Shown here: positions 51,568 through 56,257 of the stretch, in pieces
Numbering within the stretch: the stretch's first letter is position 1
Layout: every line of letters begins with the position of its first letter
Assembly (NCBI RefSeq): GCF_000298215.1
Contig: NZ_BAHD01000044.1
Location: forward strand, 1 to 56,257
Direction of reading: 5' to 3'
DNA length: 56,257 bases
From: Kineosphaera limosa NBRC 100340
GTDB lineage: Bacteria; Actinomycetota; Actinomycetes; Actinomycetales; Dermatophilaceae
The notes under the pieces: model-generated
The model's database searches: none
Told to the model about the DNA's origin: nothing
What the model saw: the letters and a program-made list of their open reading frames with translations, nothing else
Program-made: the position numbers and the translations under genes

Positions 51568-52269
51568 TCAGCCGGGCAGGGGGTGGCCGAGGAAGTCGTA
51601 GAGCAGGGCGTTGAAGGTCGGCGTGGCGTCGCGCATGACGTCGTGGCCGGCGCCCTCGACGATCTCCAGGCGAGCGCGGGGGATGGCCGCGGCCATGTGC
51701 TTGGCGGCGGGCTGGTTGGGGCGGTCCCGGGAGCCGTAGACGACGAGGGTCGGGCAGCGGATCTGGTCCAGCGAGCCCTGAGCGTCGAACTGGCTGCCGT
51801 CCCGCAGCGCCTCCATCAGGTTTTCCTTGCTGACGCCCTGGGCCGCGAGCCGCCGCTTGGAGACGAACTTCAGCGCCACCCGCTGCAGCTGCATCACGGC
51901 CTTGGGCGGGCGCGCCTGCCCGGCGACCAACACCAGGTGGGAGACCGAATCGGGGTCGTCGAGCGCGCATTGCAGGGCGACCATCGCGCCCAGGGAGTGC
52001 CCCACGAGCGCGCCGGTGCTCACCCCGTCGAGCTGCCGGCTCAGCAGCACGTCGCCGACCGCCCCGGCGAGGGTGAACTCGTCGTTGCCGCCTGGGCGCA
52101 TCCCCTTGAGCCAGGGCGCGACGGCCGGCAGGTCCCGCGGGAGCTTCGACACCTGCTCCTCCCACGACAGCGGCGACCCACCCAGCCCGTGCAGGAACGT
52201 GACATGGCGGGCGGGCTCGTGCCCTGGGAGATCGGGGGTCTGCGGCCAGGGGGAGTCGTCGGTGGGCAT
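51568..52269 (-). CDS. Alpha/beta hydrolase
   Basis: 233 residues from ATG 52269; a longer open frame upstream is not protein-like. Oxyanion strand 'VTFLHGLGGSPLSW', nucleophile elbow 'LVGHSLGAMVALQ' (Ser about 95), acid in 'VVYGSRDRPNQ', and catalytic His in 'VEGAGHDVMRD'. Esterase, lipase or peroxidase-type activity; substrate not predictable. It has a lid segment around 130-170. Confidence 0.87.
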   Translation of the reverse strand: MPTDDSPWPQTPDLPGHEPARHVTFLHGLGGSPLSWEEQVSKLPRDLPAVAPWLKGMRPGGNDEFTLAGAVGDVLLSRQLDGVSTGALVGHSLGAMVALQCALDDPDSVSHLVLVAGQARPPKAVMQLQRVALKFVSKRRLAAQGVSKENLMEALRDGSQFDAQGSLDQIRCPTLVVYGSRDRPNQPAAKHMAAAIPRARLEIVEGAGHDVMRDATPTFNALLYDFLGHPLPG

Positions 52270-52386
52270 GCCCCCGATCCTGACACGCCCGCCGCTTCCC
52301 GGCAGCGGGCTAGTGCCGCGAAGCGCGCGCCTGGCCCCACCCGTGCCGCCCGAAGCTTGGCTCCCATTCTCGACGGTCGCGCCCGC

Positions 52387-52422
52387 TGCGTTGCGTTGCT
52401 GTCGCGACCACAACGCAACGCA
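52387..52422. repeat. Perfect 12-bp inverted repeat upstream of rtcB
   Basis: TGCGTTGCGTTG and CAACGCAACGCA with a 12-base spacer, 109 bp before the rtcB start and 117 bp after the hydrolase start. It could be an operator between divergent genes or form a hairpin. TGCGT is repeated within each arm. Confidence 0.6.
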
Positions 52423-52531
52423 GGGAGCGCAACGGTCGGCGGCCCGGGGCCGCGGCGGGGCGGCGGCGGCGCGAGCGGCAGCGCCGAAAACCAGGTGACT
52501 CGGCCTGGGGCGCTGCGCACACTTGGTCCTC

Positions 52532-53746
52532 GTGACTACTGTCCAGTTTCCGACCGACCTGCCGCACTCCTCCGGGGCCGCTGTTGCCATGTGGGCTGAC
52601 CCGGCCGACATCGAGCCCGCCGCCCAGGAGCAACTGCGCAATGTCGCGGCGCTGCCCTGGACGCACCGCCTCGCCGTCATGCCCGACGTGCACTTCGGCA
52701 AGGGCGCCACGGTCGGCTCGGTCATCGCGATGCACGGGGCGGTCAGCCCGTCCGCGGTCGGCGTCGACATCGGGTGCGGGATGGCCGCGGTGCGCACCAG
52801 CCTCACCGCCTCGGACCTGCCCGACGACCTGGGACCGCTGCGTTCGGCGATCGAGGCGGCGGTGCCGGTGGGCTGGAACGCCCACGACGGGCACGCCGAC
52901 GTACGGCACGACCCGGGGCTGACCTCTCGAGTCGATGAGCACCTGCGGGGCTTCGGCTCGTTGCGGGCGCCGGGCATCGGTGAGCGGCACGGTCGGGCGG
53001 TCGCGCAGTGCGGCACCCTCGGCGGCGGCAACCACTTCATCGAGGTGATGCTCGACGAGGCGCAGGCCGTCTGGCTGATGCTGCACTCCGGGTCGCGCAA
53101 CATCGGCAAGGAGTTGGCGGACCGGCACATTTCCGCCGCCAAGGGGCTGGAGCACAACCTCGACCTGCCCGACCGCGACCTCGCGGTGTTCCTGGCCGGC
53201 ACGCCGGAGATGGACGCCTACCTGCACGACCTGTACTGGGCGCAGACGTACGCGCGGCTCAACCGGGAGGTGATGCTTGCGCTCGTCGAGGATGTCGTGC
53301 GGGGCGCCTTCCCGGGTGTCGGCTTCGGGGAGCGGGTGACCTGCCACCACAACTACGTGGCGCAGGAGACCTACGACGGAGTCGACGTCATCGTGACTCG
53401 CAAGGGCGCGATCCGGGCGGGCCGCGGCGACCTGGGGCTCATTCCGGGCTCGATGGCCACCGGCTCGTACATCGTGCGCGGCCTGGGCAACGAGGCGGGG
53501 CTGTGCTCGGCGTCGCACGGCGCGGGTCGGCGGATGTCGCGCAACAAGGCGCGCAAGGCGTTCACGGTCGAGGACCTGGAGGCCCAGACCGCGGGCGTGG
53601 AGTGCCGCAAGGATGCCGGCGTGCTCGACGAGATCCCTAGCGCCTACAAGGATCTCGGGGCCGTCATCGCCGCGCAGACCCAGGGTGACTCGCCGCTGGT
53701 CGAGGTCGTCAGCAAGCTCGACACGATCGTCTGCGTCAAGGGCTGA
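52532..53746 (+). CDS. rtcB: RNA 3'-phosphate/5'-OH ligase RtcB
   Basis: 404 residues from GTG 52532 (a TTG 9 bp earlier is also in frame; no clear ribosome binding site). Mn2+/GTP-dependent ligase that joins RNA ends with 2',3'-cyclic phosphate. Metal-site residues in 'VGVDIGCGM' (Cys82), 'GGGNHFIEV', 'RVTCHHNYV'; guanylylated His in 'SASHGAGRRMSR'. No archease gene is next to it and no RtcA or RtcR is present. Confidence 0.92.
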   Translation: MTTVQFPTDLPHSSGAAVAMWADPADIEPAAQEQLRNVAALPWTHRLAVMPDVHFGKGATVGSVIAMHGAVSPSAVGVDIGCGMAAVRTSLTASDLPDDLGPLRSAIEAAVPVGWNAHDGHADVRHDPGLTSRVDEHLRGFGSLRAPGIGERHGRAVAQCGTLGGGNHFIEVMLDEAQAVWLMLHSGSRNIGKELADRHISAAKGLEHNLDLPDRDLAVFLAGTPEMDAYLHDLYWAQTYARLNREVMLALVEDVVRGAFPGVGFGERVTCHHNYVAQETYDGVDVIVTRKGAIRAGRGDLGLIPGSMATGSYIVRGLGNEAGLCSASHGAGRRMSRNKARKAFTVEDLEAQTAGVECRKDAGVLDEIPSAYKDLGAVIAAQTQGDSPLVEVVSKLDTIVCVKG

Positions 53747-53829
53747 GGTCCCGGACATGTCACGTGGCATGCCCGGGACCTCGGTCCGGCTGGCGTAGTC
53801 GCACAGCCGCGGCTTGCATTTGGGTTTGT

Positions 53830-53936
53830 GGTGAACTAATGACGTGCCCCCCTCGAAGCGCTCGGGGCGCTCAGCGTTGCCGCAGGTCAGCGCCCTGGGG
53901 TGGTCGACCCCCGGAGGGGCACGTCATTAGTTCACC
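53830..53936. repeat. 107-bp element with perfect 21-bp terminal inverted repeats
   Basis: Arms GGTGAACTAATGACGTGCCCC (53830-53850, the last base counted in the arm) and its exact complement (53916-53936) flank 65 bp that are GC-rich and contain further short palindromes (CGCTCGGGGCGCTCAGCG). It lies between convergent rtcB and the Nramp-like gene, so it may serve as a two-way terminator or be a MITE-like or REP-like mobile sequence. Confidence 0.75.
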
Positions 53937-53996
53937 CCCACAACAATCCGGCCGGGCCGGTCGAAGTCAGGCAGCGCCCGCATCGCGCCCGGGCGG

Positions 53997-55256
53997 TCAG
54001 CCCAGGAAGCCCAGGAGGTTGGCGATGAAGAGGGCCGTGAACCCGAAGAGGAACACGAACCCGGCGTAGGAGAGCCAGCGCAGCACCGGGGAGAGGTCGT
54101 GCCGGTCGCGCACGAGGGAGTAGTTGAGCCAGGCGAAGACCGGTGCGGTGAGGAAGGCGCTGATCATCGCGAACCGAAGCATCGTGGCCAGGGAGCCGCT
54201 CATCCAGATGATGATGGCCAGGCCGATGAGGGCGATGGCGATGATCCACAGGCTGATGGCTCGGCGCGACATCGCCGACTGGCCCCGCAGTAGGCGCACG
54301 GATTCGGCGCTGGCCCGCGCGTAACCGTCGACGACGGTGATCGTCGTGCCGTACATGGCGAAGAACGCGACGATCGTGATGAGGGGGATGGCCCAGGTGC
54401 CGATCGTGGCGCCGTACATGCCGATGAGCTGGGCGACGTACGCGCCGCCGACGGTCGGTACCTCGACGCCGGTGCCGTATTGCACGAGCGCGCCGAGCGC
54501 CACGAAGAACAGCGCGAGGATGGCCGAGACGATGTAGCCGGTGTTGAAGTCGAAGATGATGTCCTTGGGGTGCACCTTGCGGGCCTGCTGTTTGGCCTTG
54601 ATCCACAGCGAGTTCAGCGCGGAGATCTCGATGGGCGCGGGCATCCAGCCCATGAGGGCGATGAGGAAGGCCAGGGAGGCCAGCGACCAGGGCGAGGGGC
54701 CCTCGAAGCCGGGCTGAGCCTGCGCGCCCTGGCTGGCGGCGAGGATGACGGCGATGACCGTCGTGATCGACAGCACGATGACGATCACCTTGCTCAGGGC
54801 GTCGAGCGCCTTGTACTTGCCGCCGAGCAGCAGGAGCAGCACCGATGCCATGACGATGCCGGCCAGTTCGGGCACCCCGATCGGCCAGCCCTCGGGGACC
54901 GCGTGCGCGAGGATCGCGGCGGTCAGCAACCCGACGCCGGCGGTCGAAATGACCGACGAGACGGCGCACAGGATGAAGAACACCCACAGGTACGCCTTGC
55001 CCTTCAGCGCGTATCCCTCGACCAGGCTGCGGCCGGTCTCGGCGGTGTACTGCGGCCCGAACCGGAAGAACGGGTACTTCAAGAGATTGGCGATGATCAC
55101 CAATCCCACCAGTTGCCAACCGAAGACCGCCCCGGCCTGCGTCGAGGAGACCAAGTGCGAGGCCCCGATGGCGGCCGAGGCCATGAGGATGCCTGGTCCC
55201 AGCGCCGCGAGCCGGTTACGAGCGGGCGCGGGTGGTGGTTCCGTCTGTGTTGCCAT
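53997..55256 (-). CDS. Nramp-related transporter without the canonical metal motif
   Basis: 419 residues from ATG 55256, eleven to twelve predicted helices. Overall Nramp (NRAMP/SLC11) likeness: 'GPGILMASAAIGASHLVSST' in helix 1 and 'LMGWMPAPIEISALNSLW' in helix 6. The helix 1 DPGN motif and helix 6 MPH motif that bind manganese or iron are replaced ('AIGAS', 'MPAPIE'), so the substrate may not be Mn2+. It could be an Nramp-related magnesium or other transporter, or have lost metal specificity. It shares no operon partner. Confidence 0.82.
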   Translation of the reverse strand: MATQTEPPPAPARNRLAALGPGILMASAAIGASHLVSSTQAGAVFGWQLVGLVIIANLLKYPFFRFGPQYTAETGRSLVEGYALKGKAYLWVFFILCAVSSVISTAGVGLLTAAILAHAVPEGWPIGVPELAGIVMASVLLLLLGGKYKALDALSKVIVIVLSITTVIAVILAASQGAQAQPGFEGPSPWSLASLAFLIALMGWMPAPIEISALNSLWIKAKQQARKVHPKDIIFDFNTGYIVSAILALFFVALGALVQYGTGVEVPTVGGAYVAQLIGMYGATIGTWAIPLITIVAFFAMYGTTITVVDGYARASAESVRLLRGQSAMSRRAISLWIIAIALIGLAIIIWMSGSLATMLRFAMISAFLTAPVFAWLNYSLVRDRHDLSPVLRWLSYAGFVFLFGFTALFIANLLGFLG

Positions 55257-55673
55257 GAATCGCAGAGTAGGGAGCGCCCGTGCACGCCTCCTAGACCCCG
55301 ATCCACGGCTACATGGTGGATCGGCGGCAGGTGGTTCCAGGGCCCCATGTGCAGATGCGGTCTGCAGACAAGAGTGTGGATATATCGGGCCTGACCGAAA
55401 TGCGACAGCGTGACAGCCGGATGATCCGCGTCAGGATGGGCGCCCGTCGGGCTTGTGCGGCGCGTCGCTCAGAGCCGCAGCCCCCTTTGATCGCATGGCG
55501 AGGTACTTCGCCGACGGGCGGCTCCTCGGAGGCGCGCGCTGCTTCGACCATGGAGTGCCGCTAGTGCCCGCCCGTCTCCAGAGGAGTCATGGTCGTGCCC
55601 AGCGTGGGCGCAATGGCCGCGCAGCGCCACTGCGATAGTGCGCCTGGGGTGCCTTCGCTGTCGCCCGCGCTTG
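55257..55673. other. 417 bp without a supportable gene
   Basis: Between the start of the Nramp-like gene and the end of the HNH gene. Contains a low-GC patch (GTGGATATATCGGGC) near 55375 that could hold the promoter for a divergent transcript, but no ORF there looks like a protein. Confidence 0.4.
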
Positions 55674-56257
55674 CTACTGGGTGGTGACGGTGAGTGGGGC
55701 GCTGCTCAGCTTCTTACGTTCGGCCGGCTGGGCCGGAGTGCGGGCGTCTACGCCTATCGAGAGCGTCGGCCCGTCCATCGTCGTTGCCGCCGTCGCTGAC
55801 GCAGTTGCCACTGTGGGCGTGGTCGTCGTTGTCGCGACCGCCGTCGTGTTCCCTGTCGCTGCTGTGGTCGTCGTGGTCGTGGTCGTCGTGGCAGGCGTCG
55901 CCGTCGCGGCAGGTGAGGTGTCGTTGTGGCGTGGTTGGTTGCCGATGGGGGTGCCGTCGGCGCGCGTCCAGGTGACCCCGGTGGGGGTGACTGTTCCGAT
56001 GTGTCCGTGGCGGTGGATGACGGTGTGGTGGTGCCGGCAGACGCAGGCCATGTTCCATTCGGTGGTCGGTCCGTGGTTGGCCCAGTGGATGAGGTGGTGT
56101 CGGTCCAGGCGGCCGGTATTCGGCACCCAGGGTAGGTGCAGGTTTTGTCTCGCAGCTCGAGTGCGGTGACCAGCCCGGGTTTGGCGAGTCGGTGGGCGTG
56201 GCCGAGGTCGAGGAGTTCGCTGCGGGTGCCGAGGACGGCGGGGATGATCTGGGCGTC
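55674..56257 (-). pseudogene. HNH endonuclease of the DUF222/HNH type, partial and frameshifted
   Basis: Only the 3' part is in the window. From the window edge the minus strand reads 'SELLDLGHAHRLAKPGL', then 'LRDKTCTYPGCRIPAAWTD'; the frame then shifts by one base near 56095-56105, and the HNH core continues as 'RHHLIHWANHGPTTEWN' and 'VCRHHHTVIHRHGHIG'. A Thr/Ala-rich low-complexity tail (about 90 residues) follows. The zinc-binding and catalytic His/Asn are there. Such genes occur in many copies in Micrococcales genomes. The frameshift may be an error. Confidence 0.8.

Overview
ORGANISM. The window is high-GC and actinobacterial. It has a dnaK-grpE-dnaJ-hspR heat-shock operon with a HAIR-type operator, System II cytochrome c maturation genes, CmtR-type metal sensors, many GTG/TTG starts and probable leaderless promoters. 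The style fits Micrococcales; I cannot name a genus.

LAYOUT. (1) 1-2397: an IS630-family transposase cut by the window edge, one unknown gene with a weak HEPN-like motif, and 0.7 kb with no clear gene. (2) 2398-39845: an accessory region that I read as four Tn7-like elements placed end to end in the same orientation and separated by only 5, 12 and 10 bp. Element I (2398-10325) has two unknown cargo genes plus tnsA-tniA-tniB-tniQ. Element II (10331-29460) has no transposition genes and carries a 19 kb cargo: CmtR sensors, two CadD pumps, a P1B ATPase, a CDF exporter, Lnt, LspA, VKOR and a DsbA-like protein, TlpA/CcdA/ResB/CcsA, methyltransferases, a broken merA, a broken ACR3-like gene and a thioredoxin-like gene. 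Element III (29473-32088) is a 2.6 kb mini-element with a MerR regulator, a thioredoxin-like protein and a flavin disulfide reductase. Element IV (32099-39845) has a GNAT gene, a MerR/GyrI regulator and a second, diverged tnsA-tniA-tniB-tniQ set. The ends were found by comparing repeats: four left ends start TGT(A/G)GG and share a motif about 74 bp inside, and the right ends carry two 24-bp repeats 30-31 bp apart, ending 18-19 bp from the tip. (3) 39846-56257: apparent chromosome, with the heat-shock operon whose HAIR site lies 56 bp from the last element tip, then a frameshifted zinc alcohol dehydrogenase, an NCS1 permease with a hydantoin-racemase-like gene, a GlxA-type regulator divergent from an NQO-like/PaiB-like/cupin operon, a DUF2784 protein, a hydrolase, RtcB, an unusual Nramp-like transporter and a frameshifted HNH endonuclease gene at the edge.

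HOW IT FITS TOGETHER. The cargo combines cytoplasmic metal sensing (CmtR, MerR), cadmium/zinc-type export (P1B ATPase, CDF, CadD), arsenic and mercury remnants, and an unusually full set of genes for maturing exported proteins: disulfide formation, lipoprotein processing and N-acylation, and thiol reduction with heme attachment for c-type cytochromes. Both transposition sets are translationally coupled. In each, a further ORF follows tniQ in the same frame just after its TGA. Several genes in both island and chromosome carry single frameshifts, so some may be assembly errors rather than decay.
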